From positions 1 to 30,651 of the forward strand of contig DHWF01000033.1 in assembly GCA_002413045.1 (NCBI GenBank): DNA of 30,651 nt. The letters run 5' to 3'. The stretch is from Chloroflexi bacterium UBA5189 (lineage in GTDB: Bacteria > Chloroflexota > Limnocylindria > Limnocylindrales > CSP1-4). This document shows, piece after piece, positions 15,778 to 24,042 of this stretch. The notes below the pieces were generated by a model. That model saw only the letters and a list, made by a program, of their open reading frames with translations, did no database searches and was not told where the DNA came from. Every line of letters starts with the position of its first letter. The stretch's first letter is position 1. The translations under genes and the position numbers were made by a program.

Positions 15778-16368
15778 TCAGCCGTCGTGCGTGTCCGTGA
15801 CGTCGGCGGGCGGGAGGTCGCGCCAGATCGACATGCCATGGTCCACGTCGGCCGCGTCGGGTGCCCCGGCGGCAGTTGCGGGCGGCTGGTTCGATGCCGA
15901 GGTCGGGTCCACGCCGGCGCCCGGGTCCGTCACGGCGTCCGGGTGTGCCGCAGCCTCGCGCTCCTGCTCGAGCGCCTGGAGCAGGACCTCGCTGGGCTTG
16001 CCCACATCCTCGACGTTCTGCGCTCCCGGCCCGCCGTGCCTCGACGCCAGGAACTCGGCGCCCGCGACCGCGGCGACGCCGCCGATCGCCATGAGCCCGA
16101 TCGGGCCGCCGGCGACCGCGCCGATGATCAGTGCCGGGGCGACGCCCTGGCTCGGGCTCGGGCCGCGCAGGTGAATCGGGCGCTTGTCGAAATCCTCGAG
16201 GGCGGGATCGACGCCGGTGAGGCCCGGGATGAGCACGCCACCGATCGACTCGCGCTGAGCGAGCGCCGCGCCGCAGGCCGAGCAAACGGTGTCGCCCGGC
16301 TTCGCCGGCGCGGCGCACCACGGGCAGTGGCGGTCGGCCTCGGCGGACGGTCCTGGCTGGTCGGTCAT
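15778..16368 (-). CDS. Zinc-ribbon protein with a hydrophobic segment, function unknown
   Basis: 196 residues. An N-terminal zinc ribbon (C15/C18 in CPWC, C29/C32 in CSAC) is followed by a linker, a hydrophobic Gly/Ala-rich segment around 85-110 (APALIIGAVAGGPIGLMAIG) that is long enough for one or two membrane passes, and a low-complexity acidic tail. No enzymatic motif is seen. The ATG overlaps the stop of the alpha/beta hydrolase (16365-16368), making it the last gene of the pentose-phosphate operon. Family and role are not recognised; it could be a membrane-tethered adaptor. Confidence 0.72.
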   Translation of the reverse strand: MTDQPGPSAEADRHCPWCAAPAKPGDTVCSACGAALAQRESIGGVLIPGLTGVDPALEDFDKRPIHLRGPSPSQGVAPALIIGAVAGGPIGLMAIGGVAAVAGAEFLASRHGGPGAQNVEDVGKPSEVLLQALEQEREAAAHPDAVTDPGAGVDPTSASNQPPATAAGAPDAADVDHGMSIWRDLPPADVTDTHDG

Positions 16369-17249
16369 GGGCCGATCCTACGGTCCGTGTCCAGCGGGGC
16401 GTCGAGGAACGCCTCGACCAGGCGCACGAACTCGTCCGCATGCGTGTGATGCGCCGCGTGGGCCGCCCCATCGATGACCCGGACCTGCGCGTCCGGCAGG
16501 CGCGCCGCGAGCGCGTCCGTGCCGATGCGGAACGGCGACCGGCTGATCGACCCGAGCAGAAGGAGCACGGGGACGGAGACGGCGGCCAGGCCATCGAGGG
16601 AGGCCGGGGGCGTGGCCTCGGCCTCGACCTCGCGCAGGATGGTGTGCGCCGCCGCGACGCGCGCGGGCCAGACCGGATCCGCGCGATACGCGGCGAGCCC
16701 GGCCTCCGACATCCCGACGATCCCGCCGAGGAACGTCGACAGCGCCGCGTCGTTGTCGCCCCGCGCGAGCGCCTCGCGCACCGCCTCGACCAGGCCGGGC
16801 GGGCGGTACGACATCCCGGGCGGGACTGGCGCGCCCTCGTACACGACGAGCCGGCGGATGACCTTCGTGCGCAGGCTCGCGCCGAGCGCGCAGCGGCCGC
16901 CGTACGAGTGACCCGCGATGTCGACCGTCCCGCCGCCGTCCGCGATCGCCCTCGCGACGGACGCGACGTCCTCGAACTCCAGCTCGATCGAGTAGGCGGG
17001 TGCATCGCCCGAGGCGCCGCGGCCGCGGCGATCCATCGCGAAGACGCGGCGCGACGCGGCGAACCGCGGCCCGACGGCGCGCCACGTCGTGTGGTCCGCG
17101 GTGGCTCCGTGGACGAGCAGGAGCGGCGGGTGCCCATCCCGCGAGGATCCATCCGGCGCGAGCGCCTCGAAGACGGCGAGCTCCGTCCCGTCCGCCGCCG
17201 AGCGAACGAGCGTTGGGTCCGCGGCGAACGGTCCCGCTGCCGCGGTCAC
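16365..17249 (-). CDS. Alpha/beta-fold hydrolase
   Basis: 294 residues from GTG 17249, which overlaps the pgl stop by four bases. The fold is clear: oxyanion HG in LLLVHGATADHTTW, RRGRGASGD, nucleophile elbow GHSYGG, a helical cap, and the catalytic His near the end (IDGAAHAAHHTHADEF). In related hydrolases the acid residue lies in a strand like LLLGGDSP. Here the equivalent reads LLLLGSISRSPF with no Asp, so the acid is displaced or missing. The substrate is unknown. Its place directly behind pgl suggests co-expression with the pentose phosphate pathway but not a pathway step. Confidence 0.8.
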   Translation of the reverse strand: MTAAAGPFAADPTLVRSAADGTELAVFEALAPDGSSRDGHPPLLLVHGATADHTTWRAVGPRFAASRRVFAMDRRGRGASGDAPAYSIELEFEDVASVARAIADGGGTVDIAGHSYGGRCALGASLRTKVIRRLVVYEGAPVPPGMSYRPPGLVEAVREALARGDNDAALSTFLGGIVGMSEAGLAAYRADPVWPARVAAAHTILREVEAEATPPASLDGLAAVSVPVLLLLGSISRSPFRIGTDALAARLPDAQVRVIDGAAHAAHHTHADEFVRLVEAFLDAPLDTDRRIGP

Positions 17250-18013
17250 GCCGAGAGGTCGGAGGCCGCGGCCCGATCCAGGAACCAGGTCGCGCCTGCC
17301 CGCCGCGCCACCTGCGCCGGCCAACGCTGGACGTCCAGCGTGCCCTCGAGCACGGAGGCGAGAATCGCCGCTTTCCCGGCGCCGTGGGCGACCACCATCG
17401 GCAGCCGCGCCGCCGCGAGAATTCCGGGATTGAGGCTGACGCGCGCGACGTGCGGCTCGATATGTGTCGGCGCGGGCACGCCGATGGCCCAAGCGTACTC
17501 CTCGAGCAGCGGCGAGCCGGGAAACACGGACAGCACGTGTCCATCGCCGCCGATCCCGACGAGCACGACGTCGAGGATCGGGAAGCCGGAGCCGCCGACC
17601 TCCAGGCCACCGTGCTGGAGCTCGGCGTCGTAGCGACTCGCGGCCCAGGTGGTGTCATGTCCACCGGCGAGCGCCTCGTCCATCGCGATCGGATGCGCGT
17701 GCTCGCGGGCCGCCGGGACGCCGGGCGCCAGCACCTCGTCGAAGGGGAGCACGTTCGAGAGCGGGTCGGTCCGGGGTACGAACCGGTCGTCGCCCCACCA
17801 GGTGTGCACCGATTCCCACGGCACAAGATCTCGGAGCGGCGACTCGATCAGCGCCCGGTAGATGCCGATCGGCGTCGAGCCGCCGGTCGTCGCCCAGTCC
17901 GCGCGACCGCGCGCGGCCACGGCCGCCCGCAGGGCGTCGGTGATCGCCTCGGCCGCCGCGCGTGAGGTCGTGTCTGGATCGTCGAGGACCCGGATCGCCG
18001 GTTCGCTGGTCAC
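17246..18013 (-). CDS. pgl: 6-phosphogluconolactonase
   Basis: 255 residues, the usual length. Hydrolyses 6-phosphogluconolactone to 6-phosphogluconate, the second step of the oxidative pentose phosphate pathway. It shows the hallmark motifs: TTGGSTPIGIYRAL (phosphate site), WWGDDRFVPRTDPLSN, and VLVGIGGDGHVLSVFPGS with the catalytic His. The GTG at 18013 overlaps the opcA stop (18010-18013), and its own stop overlaps the hydrolase start. The position between opcA and the end of the operon confirms the assignment. Confidence 0.95.
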   Translation of the reverse strand: MTSEPAIRVLDDPDTTSRAAAEAITDALRAAVAARGRADWATTGGSTPIGIYRALIESPLRDLVPWESVHTWWGDDRFVPRTDPLSNVLPFDEVLAPGVPAAREHAHPIAMDEALAGGHDTTWAASRYDAELQHGGLEVGGSGFPILDVVLVGIGGDGHVLSVFPGSPLLEEYAWAIGVPAPTHIEPHVARVSLNPGILAAARLPMVVAHGAGKAAILASVLEGTLDVQRWPAQVARRAGATWFLDRAAASDLSA

Positions 18014-19209
18014 CGTCCGAGCAGGTGCGCCGACATCGCCAGGACCTCGCCGGTGAGCAGGTCCCGGCCTGCCGTGTCGATCGTCTCGGCGAGCAGGTCC
18101 GCCTCGCGCCGCCGCGGCGCCAGGAATCGCCGCTCCGGCATCGGGGTGGCGTCAAGCGAGGCGTGGACCAGGACGCCCTCGGCGTACGCGGTGACCTCGA
18201 CCCACAGTTGCGAGCGGCGACGCATCGCGTGCAGCTCGACCGCGAGGGTCGTGCCCTGCGGCGCGGTCGACTCCATCGGCTGCAGGTGGACCAGCACCCG
18301 TCGCCGGCCGTGCCGGAGCTCGGCCTCGTAGCCGCTCCACGCCTCCGTGCCGGCGCGCAGCGGCGACGTCACCGTCATCCCGAGGCGCGCCGCGAGCCAG
18401 GCGACGTGATACAGCGGCCGGACCACGTTCGATGCGCCGGGCGTGCCCGATCGAGCCGCGTAGTGGACCTCGATCCGGTCGAGATTCCCGAGGTACGGCA
18501 GGAGCGCCGGCCGATCGAACGTCGACGCGATCGCCTCGCGCCAGCGGGCCTGCCGGACCAGGGCGAAATCGGCGATCTCGATCGCGTAGCGGTTCGGGAG
18601 GCCGCACATCCCCGCGAGCCGCCCAAGCCCGTCGCCGGACCAGCCCGAGCCATCGACGAGGATCCGGTCCGCCATGTTCAGGAGCTCGTTCGATGCCCCG
18701 GACTCGAATCTCGGCTCGTTCGGCCACCAGACCGTGACGGGCAGGTCGTGGATCAGGAGCGGCGTGACCAGGCCGGCCATGTGCTGGCCGCTCTCGCCGC
18801 CGCAGGTCAGGTAGACGAGCTCCGAGCACGTCTCTGGCGCGTTGGCCGAGGGCAGCACGCAGTGCGCCTGGACCTGGGCGTCGAGCCAGGGTGGCCCATC
18901 CGGATCGGCCGGGACCACGAGCAGTGTCCGCGATGGGTGGCGGCCCGCGAGCCCGTCGACGATCGAGGCCGCGCGCTCGCCGATCTCGCCACGATTGGCG
19001 ATCACGACGAGGTTCATGACGCTGGAGCGAGCTGCGACCCGCCGCTCGGGCTCGCCGTCCGCCCCGGGCGCGGTCAGCGAGATCGACGCCCAGATCTTGC
19101 CCAGCTCCGTGGCCACCGCCTCGACGCTCCGAGCGCGCGATGACCAGCGCAGCTGGGGCAAACCGGGAGCAGCCGGCGCGACAGCGATCGGACCCTGCTG
19201 GATCGTCAT
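18010..19209 (-). CDS. opcA: Glucose-6-phosphate dehydrogenase assembly protein OpcA
   Basis: 399 residues from ATG 19209, overlapping the zwf stop by four bases. OpcA is needed for assembly and activity of glucose-6-phosphate dehydrogenase in cyanobacteria and actinobacteria and is found beside zwf. Family stretches include NLVVIANRGEIGERAASIVDGL in the first half, HDLPVTVWWPNEPRFE in the middle, and a C-terminal domain with DRIEVHYAAR and PLYHVAWLAARLG. It has no catalytic motif, as expected. Identification is by these segments together with the zwf-opcA-pgl order. Confidence 0.92.
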   Translation of the reverse strand: MTIQQGPIAVAPAAPGLPQLRWSSRARSVEAVATELGKIWASISLTAPGADGEPERRVAARSSVMNLVVIANRGEIGERAASIVDGLAGRHPSRTLLVVPADPDGPPWLDAQVQAHCVLPSANAPETCSELVYLTCGGESGQHMAGLVTPLLIHDLPVTVWWPNEPRFESGASNELLNMADRILVDGSGWSGDGLGRLAGMCGLPNRYAIEIADFALVRQARWREAIASTFDRPALLPYLGNLDRIEVHYAARSGTPGASNVVRPLYHVAWLAARLGMTVTSPLRAGTEAWSGYEAELRHGRRRVLVHLQPMESTAPQGTTLAVELHAMRRRSQLWVEVTAYAEGVLVHASLDATPMPERRFLAPRRREADLLAETIDTAGRDLLTGEVLAMSAHLLGR

Positions 19210-20882
19210 AGCCGTCGCCAGCGACGCCCGTCGCGCTCGAGCAGGTCGTCCGCTGCCTCGGGTCCCCAGGTGCCGGAGGCGTAGTTTGGGAACTCGGGAG
19301 CGGCGGCCTCCACCCACGCGTCGTGGATCGGGGTAACGATCGACCACGCCGCCTCGACCTCGTCCGCGCGCGTGAACAGCGACTGGTCGCCGAGCATCGC
19401 GTCGAGGATCAGCGTCTCGTAGGCATCCGGCGCGTCGGTGTTGAACGCGGTCCCGTAGGTGAAGTCCATCGTCACGGGGCGGATCGCGAGGCCGAGCCCA
19501 GGCACCTTGGAGCCGAACCGCAGGAGGATGCCCTCGTCGGGCTGGACGCGAATCGCGAGCAGGTTCGGCTGCGGATCGGCCGTGCTGTCGGCGAACAACC
19601 GATACGGCACGTCGCGGTACTGGATCGCGATCTCGGTCGCCCGCTTCGCCATGCGCTTGCCGGTGCGCAGGTAGAACGGGACGCCGGACCAACGCCAATC
19701 GTCGATCTCGAAACGGCCGGCGACGAACGTCTCGGTCTCCGATTGGGGGTCGACCTCGTGTTCGGCCCGGTAGCCGGCGACCGGCTGGCCGCCGATCCAG
19801 CCATCGCCGTACTGGCCGCGCACCACCTCGCGGGCGATCTCCGTGCGCGTCATCGGCGCGACGGCGCGCAGCACCTTGAGCTTCTCGTCGCGCAGTGCGT
19901 CCGCCGCGAACGTGGCGGGCGGCTCCATCGCAACCAGGCTGAGCAGCTGGAGGAGATGGTTCTGGAGGACGTCGCGGGCCGCGCCGGTCTCTTCGTAGAA
20001 CGCGCCGCGCTCCTCCACCCCGAGCGATTCGGCCACCGTGATCTGCACGTGGTCGACGTAGCGCCGGTTCCAGAGCGGCTCGAAGATCCCGTTTCCGAAC
20101 CGGAACACCATCAGGTTGCGGACGGTCTCCTTGCCGAGGTAGTGGTCGATCCGGTAGATCTGCGCCTCGCGGAAGACCCGCAGCATCTCGCGATTCAGCC
20201 GCTTCGCCGAGTCGAGGTCGCGCCCGAACGGCTTCTCGACGACGATCCGGCGCCAGCCGCCGCCGTGGATCTCGTGGTCCATGCCGCACCGGCCGATCTC
20301 GGCCACGATCTGCGGGAACGCGGACGGCTGCGTGGCCAGGTAGAACAGGACGTTCGCCTCCGTGCCCTGCTCCAGGTGCATCCCCTCGATCTTGGCCGAC
20401 AGGACGTCGTAGCTCGCGCTGTCGGTGAAGTCGCCGCGGTGATATGAGATGCGATCGAGGAACTGGCGCTGCATCTCCGGCTCGAGCGGGACGCGGCAGT
20501 TCTCCTTGAGGGACACGGCGATGTCGGCGCGGAAGGTCTCGTCGTCGTAGGGCCGCCGCCCGACGGCGATCAGCTTCCAGTCGGCCGGCAGCAGGTTCGT
20601 GCGCCACAGCTGGGCGAGCGCCGGGAGGACCTTGCGATGCGACAGGTCGCCGGTCGAGCCGAACAGGACGAGGATGTGCGGGTCCGGCACCCGCTCCAGG
20701 CGCAGGCCCTCGCGCAGCGGGTTGACCTCCGCCTTCGTGCTGACGCGCTTGCGCTTCCCACCCAGGGCCAGCCGCTCCTCGCGGATGGTCCGGGGGGCCG
20801 GCGGCGCGGCGGGCGCGGGCCTCGGCTTCGCCTCGGGCTTGGGCTGGGGCTCGACTTTGGGCTTGGGCGTTGGTTTGGCCAT
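19206..20882 (-). CDS. zwf: Glucose-6-phosphate dehydrogenase with Pro/Lys-rich N-terminal extension
   Basis: 558 residues, about 50 more than usual. Oxidises glucose 6-phosphate with NADP (or NAD). The cofactor motif is ILVLFGSTGDLSHRKVLPAL (usually GASGDLA). Also present are VVEKPFGRDLDSAKRLN, the catalytic RIDHYLGKETVRNLMVFRFG (His near 246), and VPFYLRTGKRM. The extra N-terminus (residues 1-60) begins with alternating Lys/Pro/Ala (MAKPTPKPKVEPQPKPEAK) and lacks a signal peptide; it may be disordered or interact with OpcA. ATG 20882 lies only nine bases after the gnd stop. Later internal starts were not preferred because no ATG or GTG occurs right before the Rossmann domain. Confidence 0.95.
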   Translation of the reverse strand: MAKPTPKPKVEPQPKPEAKPRPAPAAPPAPRTIREERLALGGKRKRVSTKAEVNPLREGLRLERVPDPHILVLFGSTGDLSHRKVLPALAQLWRTNLLPADWKLIAVGRRPYDDETFRADIAVSLKENCRVPLEPEMQRQFLDRISYHRGDFTDSASYDVLSAKIEGMHLEQGTEANVLFYLATQPSAFPQIVAEIGRCGMDHEIHGGGWRRIVVEKPFGRDLDSAKRLNREMLRVFREAQIYRIDHYLGKETVRNLMVFRFGNGIFEPLWNRRYVDHVQITVAESLGVEERGAFYEETGAARDVLQNHLLQLLSLVAMEPPATFAADALRDEKLKVLRAVAPMTRTEIAREVVRGQYGDGWIGGQPVAGYRAEHEVDPQSETETFVAGRFEIDDWRWSGVPFYLRTGKRMAKRATEIAIQYRDVPYRLFADSTADPQPNLLAIRVQPDEGILLRFGSKVPGLGLAIRPVTMDFTYGTAFNTDAPDAYETLILDAMLGDQSLFTRADEVEAAWSIVTPIHDAWVEAAAPEFPNYASGTWGPEAADDLLERDGRRWRRL

Positions 20883-20891
20883 GGCGGCGGC

Positions 20892-21812
20892 CTAGCCCTC
20901 CTTCACGACAGCGTGGCCACCGAACTCGTTCCTGAGGGCGGCGAGCACTTTAGCGCCGTACGAATCGTCCTGGCGGGAGCGCAGCCGCGTCTGGAGCGCG
21001 AGCGTGATGATCGGGGCGGGGACGTCGCGATCGATCGCCTCCTGGACGGTCCAGCGGCCCTCGCCGGAATCGGCGACCCAGCCCTTGAGGTTCGCGAGGT
21101 CCTCGCCGTTCGCTTTGAACGCCAGCGTGGCGAGCTCGAGCAGCCACGACCGGACGACCGAGCCGTGGTTCCAGAGGTCGGAGATCGCGGCGAGGTCGAG
21201 TGGGTACTCGCTCGCGTGCATGATCTCGAAGCCCTCGGCGTAGGCCTGCATGAGGCCGTATTCGATGCCGTTGTGGACCATCTTCACGTAGTGGCCGGCA
21301 CCGGCGGGGCCGGCGTGCAGGTAGCCGTCCTTCGGGGCGAGCGACTTGAAGATCGGCTCGAGGGGCCCGACGACCTCTGGCTCGCCACCGACCATCAGGC
21401 AGTAGCCATTGGCGAGGCCCCACACGCCGCCAGACGTGCCGGCATCGATGTAATGGATGCCATGCTCGGCCAGCATCGCGTGCCGGCGCACGTCGTCGTG
21501 GAAGTTCGTATTGCCGCCATCGATGATCGTGTCACCCGGCTCGAGGTGATCGAGCAGCTCCTTGATCTGGGCCTCGGTCGGGTCGCCGGCGGGGACCATG
21601 ACCCAGGCCGCGCGCGGCTTGGTGAGCTTCGAAACGAGCTCGGCCACCGAATCCGCGGCCGTGATCGGGTGGCCCGCGGCCTTCTGCTCATCGGCGAGCT
21701 CGTGGGCCTTCTCGACCGTGCGGTTGTAGGCCACGATGTCGTGGCCGTCGTTGGCCAGCCGTCGGACCATGTTCGCGCCCATCCGTCCGAGCCCGATGAA
21801 GCCGAGTTGCAT
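20892..21812 (-). CDS. gnd: 6-phosphogluconate dehydrogenase, decarboxylating (short GndA type)
   Basis: 306 residues, matching the short class (about 300) rather than the 470-residue form. Converts 6-phosphogluconate to ribulose 5-phosphate and CO2 with NAD(P)H formation. Motifs: MQLGFIGLGRMGANMVRRL (Rossmann), VYNR-type AYNRTVEKA, DGGNTNFHDD, IDAGTSGGVWGLANGYCLM (substrate loop), and KMVHNGIEYGLMQAYAEGFE with the catalytic Lys/His/Asn. GGAGG lies eight bases before ATG 21812. It follows pgi with 26 bases between. Confidence 0.96.
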   Translation of the reverse strand: MQLGFIGLGRMGANMVRRLANDGHDIVAYNRTVEKAHELADEQKAAGHPITAADSVAELVSKLTKPRAAWVMVPAGDPTEAQIKELLDHLEPGDTIIDGGNTNFHDDVRRHAMLAEHGIHYIDAGTSGGVWGLANGYCLMVGGEPEVVGPLEPIFKSLAPKDGYLHAGPAGAGHYVKMVHNGIEYGLMQAYAEGFEIMHASEYPLDLAAISDLWNHGSVVRSWLLELATLAFKANGEDLANLKGWVADSGEGRWTVQEAIDRDVPAPIITLALQTRLRSRQDDSYGAKVLAALRNEFGGHAVVKEG

Positions 21813-21838
21813 GTCGAATTGCCTCCGGTCGTTGGTCC

Positions 21839-23545
21839 TCAGGCGAGCGCGCGGGTGACCGCCTGCTCGAGGGTTGCGAGATCGCTCACCAGGTTTGGCC
21901 CGAGGTGCACGTGGATGACCGGCCGATCGTGGGCGCGGAGGGCGGCGCGATCGCCGTGCGCCTGCGCATCGATGAGCCGGCCGAAGGTGTACGGCCAGCC
22001 GGGGATCGGTCGATCGACCGGGTGGTCCGAGGTCAGCTGGAGGAAGATGCCGGTCGGCGGGCCGCCCTTGTGGAGCTGGCCGGTCGAGTGCAGGAAGCGC
22101 GGGCCGTACCCGGCGGTCGTGGCGCAATGCGTCGCCGCGAGGGCAGTTCGCAGGCGGGCGATCGCCGCGTCGACACCCTCGGACGGCGCGATGAACGCCT
22201 GGATGGCGATGTAGTTCGGGGGTGTGGCGGCCTGCAACGTCGGTCGGAGCAGCTCCGCGAGGGAATCTGCATCGTGGGCCGCGATGACGATCGCGCCGTC
22301 GTCGGCCTCGCCGGCCGCGGCGTCCTTACCGCCAGTGGACGCGCCGGCGAGCAGGCGCCGGGTGAGCTCCTTGGCCTCCTCGACGTTGGGCTGGTCGAAG
22401 GCGTTGATCCCGAGGACGACACCGGCGATTGCCGTCGCCACCTCCCAGCGGATGGCCTCGCCCGCGACGTCGATCGGATCGTCGAGCTCGATTCGGATGA
22501 CCGGCTGGCCGGCTGCCTCCAGATCGTCGGCGAGGGTGCCGAGCGCGCCGAGGTCGCTCCCCGCGAGTGACAGCACCGCGAACACGCGATCCGCCGCGTA
22601 GTCGTGCACCGCGCGCGACGGCTCGAGATCGACCGGGACGATGCCCACGCCATGCTTCCCGGTCGATTCGGCAATGAGCTGCTCCAGCCACGACCCGACG
22701 CCCGCGATCGCGGGATCGGCCAGGATCGTCAGCTTGTCGCGGCCCATCTTGGCCAGCCCGCTCAGGGTCACGCCGAGCTCGACGCCCGGGTTGTCGCGCG
22801 GATCCGGCTCGCGGCACAGGGCCAGCATCGCCGAGCCCGCGGCGAGCAGTGCGTCCAGATCGATCCCGATGAGCGATGCCGGCACCAGGCCGACGTAGGT
22901 CAGCGCCGAGTAGCGGCCGCCGATGTCCGGCGGGTTGAGGAACTCCTCGCGCAGCTCGTCGTGGTGGGGGATCGCGGCGATGCTCTTGCCGGGATCCGTG
23001 ATGACCGCGAAGAACTCGCCGGGCTTCTGGTCGTGGCTGCGCTCATCCAGTGCCGCCTCGACGCGCGACCAGGCGTCGGCCATGAACGCGAGCGGCTCGG
23101 TCGTCGTGCCGGACTTGCTGGCGACGATCCAGAGCGTCTCGAGCGGGTCGAGGTCGTCGACGATCGCGCCGACGGCGGCGGGGTCGGTGGAGTCGAGGAT
23201 CCGCAGTGCGAGGTAGCCCTCGGCGGTCCCGAACGTCCGGTGCAGGATGTCCGGAGCCAGGCTGGAGCCGCCCATGCCCATCACGACCGCGGTGTCGAAG
23301 CCGGCATCGCGGATCCCGTCCCCGAAGCCCTCGAGCGCGCCCGCCAGGAGCGTGAAGTGGGCCGGGGCGTCGAGCCAGCCGAGCCGGTCGGTGATGTCGG
23401 CGCGGACGTCCGGGTCGTCGCTCCACAGCGTCGTGTCGCGATCGAACAGCCGTTCCGCCCACTGGTCGACGTTCGCCTGGTCGAGAAGGGCGTCGATGGC
23501 CGGCCGGTCCGCCGCGGAGAGGGAGATGCGCAGTCGGGCGCTCAT
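21839..23545 (-). CDS. pgi: Glucose-6-phosphate isomerase (Pgi of the transaldolase-fusion clade, unfused)
   Basis: 568 residues. Interconverts glucose 6-phosphate and fructose 6-phosphate. SIS-type motifs are GMGGSSLAPDIL, ASKSGTTTEPL, DIGGRYSALTYVGLVPA, ESTGKHGVGIVPVD and INAFDQPNVEEAK. The C-terminal half (NYIAIQAFIAPSEG, FLHSTGQLHKGGPPTGIFLQ, PGWPYTFGRLIDAQAHGD) is characteristic of the isomerase half of bifunctional transaldolase/Pgi proteins. The transaldolase half is absent: the ATG at 23545 overlaps the rpiB stop. Assignment as an isomerase is firm; the clade call comes from remembered family features. Confidence 0.92.
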   Translation of the reverse strand: MSARLRISLSAADRPAIDALLDQANVDQWAERLFDRDTTLWSDDPDVRADITDRLGWLDAPAHFTLLAGALEGFGDGIRDAGFDTAVVMGMGGSSLAPDILHRTFGTAEGYLALRILDSTDPAAVGAIVDDLDPLETLWIVASKSGTTTEPLAFMADAWSRVEAALDERSHDQKPGEFFAVITDPGKSIAAIPHHDELREEFLNPPDIGGRYSALTYVGLVPASLIGIDLDALLAAGSAMLALCREPDPRDNPGVELGVTLSGLAKMGRDKLTILADPAIAGVGSWLEQLIAESTGKHGVGIVPVDLEPSRAVHDYAADRVFAVLSLAGSDLGALGTLADDLEAAGQPVIRIELDDPIDVAGEAIRWEVATAIAGVVLGINAFDQPNVEEAKELTRRLLAGASTGGKDAAAGEADDGAIVIAAHDADSLAELLRPTLQAATPPNYIAIQAFIAPSEGVDAAIARLRTALAATHCATTAGYGPRFLHSTGQLHKGGPPTGIFLQLTSDHPVDRPIPGWPYTFGRLIDAQAHGDRAALRAHDRPVIHVHLGPNLVSDLATLEQAVTRALA

Positions 23546-24042
23546 GGTCGCGAATCCGCCTCCTCGAAGCCTGTCTCGATGGTCAGCCGCTCGATCTCGA
23601 GGACCTTCGCAAGCCTGCGGCGGTGGCGGGGCTCGCCACTGAACGTCGCACCGAGGAAGGCCAGGCTGCACTCGAGCGCCGGCTCGTCCCCGATGACCCG
23701 CGCGCCCAGCGTCAGCACGTTCATGTCGTCGTGCTCGACCCCCTGGTGCGCCGAGTACGTGTCGTGACAGACGGCGGCACGCACGCCCCGGATCTTGTTC
23801 GCGGCGACGCTCGCGCCAACGCCGGAGCCGCAGATCAGGATGCCCTTGTCGACCTCGCCCTCCTGGATCGCATTGCCGAGGCGCTGCGCGAAGTCCGGGT
23901 AGTCGTCGTTCGGGTCGGAGCCGTCGCCGCCCAGATCGACCAGGACGTCGTTCGGCCGAGCCGTGGCGACGCGCCGGAAGAGCTCCGCCTTGAGCGCCGC
24001 TCCCGCGTGATCCGCCGCGAACCCGACCCGAAGCCCGGCCAT
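23542..24042 (-). CDS. rpiB: Ribose 5-phosphate isomerase B
   Basis: 166 residues from ATG 24042, which overlaps the tkt stop in the ATGA pattern used throughout the operon; an alternative ATG at 24054 adds four residues. Interconverts ribose 5-phosphate and ribulose 5-phosphate. Motifs: LRVGFAADHAGAALKAEL, DYPDFAQRLG, ILICGSGVGASVAANKIRGV (Cys-type active site as in E. coli RpiB, not the Glu-type of mycobacteria), and EHDDMNVLTLGARVIG. The C-terminus is slightly longer than in E. coli. Confidence 0.95.
   Translation of the reverse strand: MAGLRVGFAADHAGAALKAELFRRVATARPNDVLVDLGGDGSDPNDDYPDFAQRLGNAIQEGEVDKGILICGSGVGASVAANKIRGVRAAVCHDTYSAHQGVEHDDMNVLTLGARVIGDEPALECSLAFLGATFSGEPRHRRRLAKVLEIERLTIETGFEEADSRP

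Noticed and set aside
16365..17492. A longer alpha/beta hydrolase starting at 17492
   Set aside because: The first 81 residues are Arg-rich and lie inside pgl in another frame. GTG 17249 gives the four-base overlap and a normal hydrolase length.
18010..20607. A single 865-residue opcA with a long N-terminus
   Set aside because: The extension lies entirely out of frame inside zwf. ATG 19209 overlaps the zwf stop in the pattern used by the whole operon.
20637..22214. Plus-strand frame opposite zwf, gnd and pgi
   Set aside because: It covers three strong minus-strand metabolic genes and has no recognisable motif.
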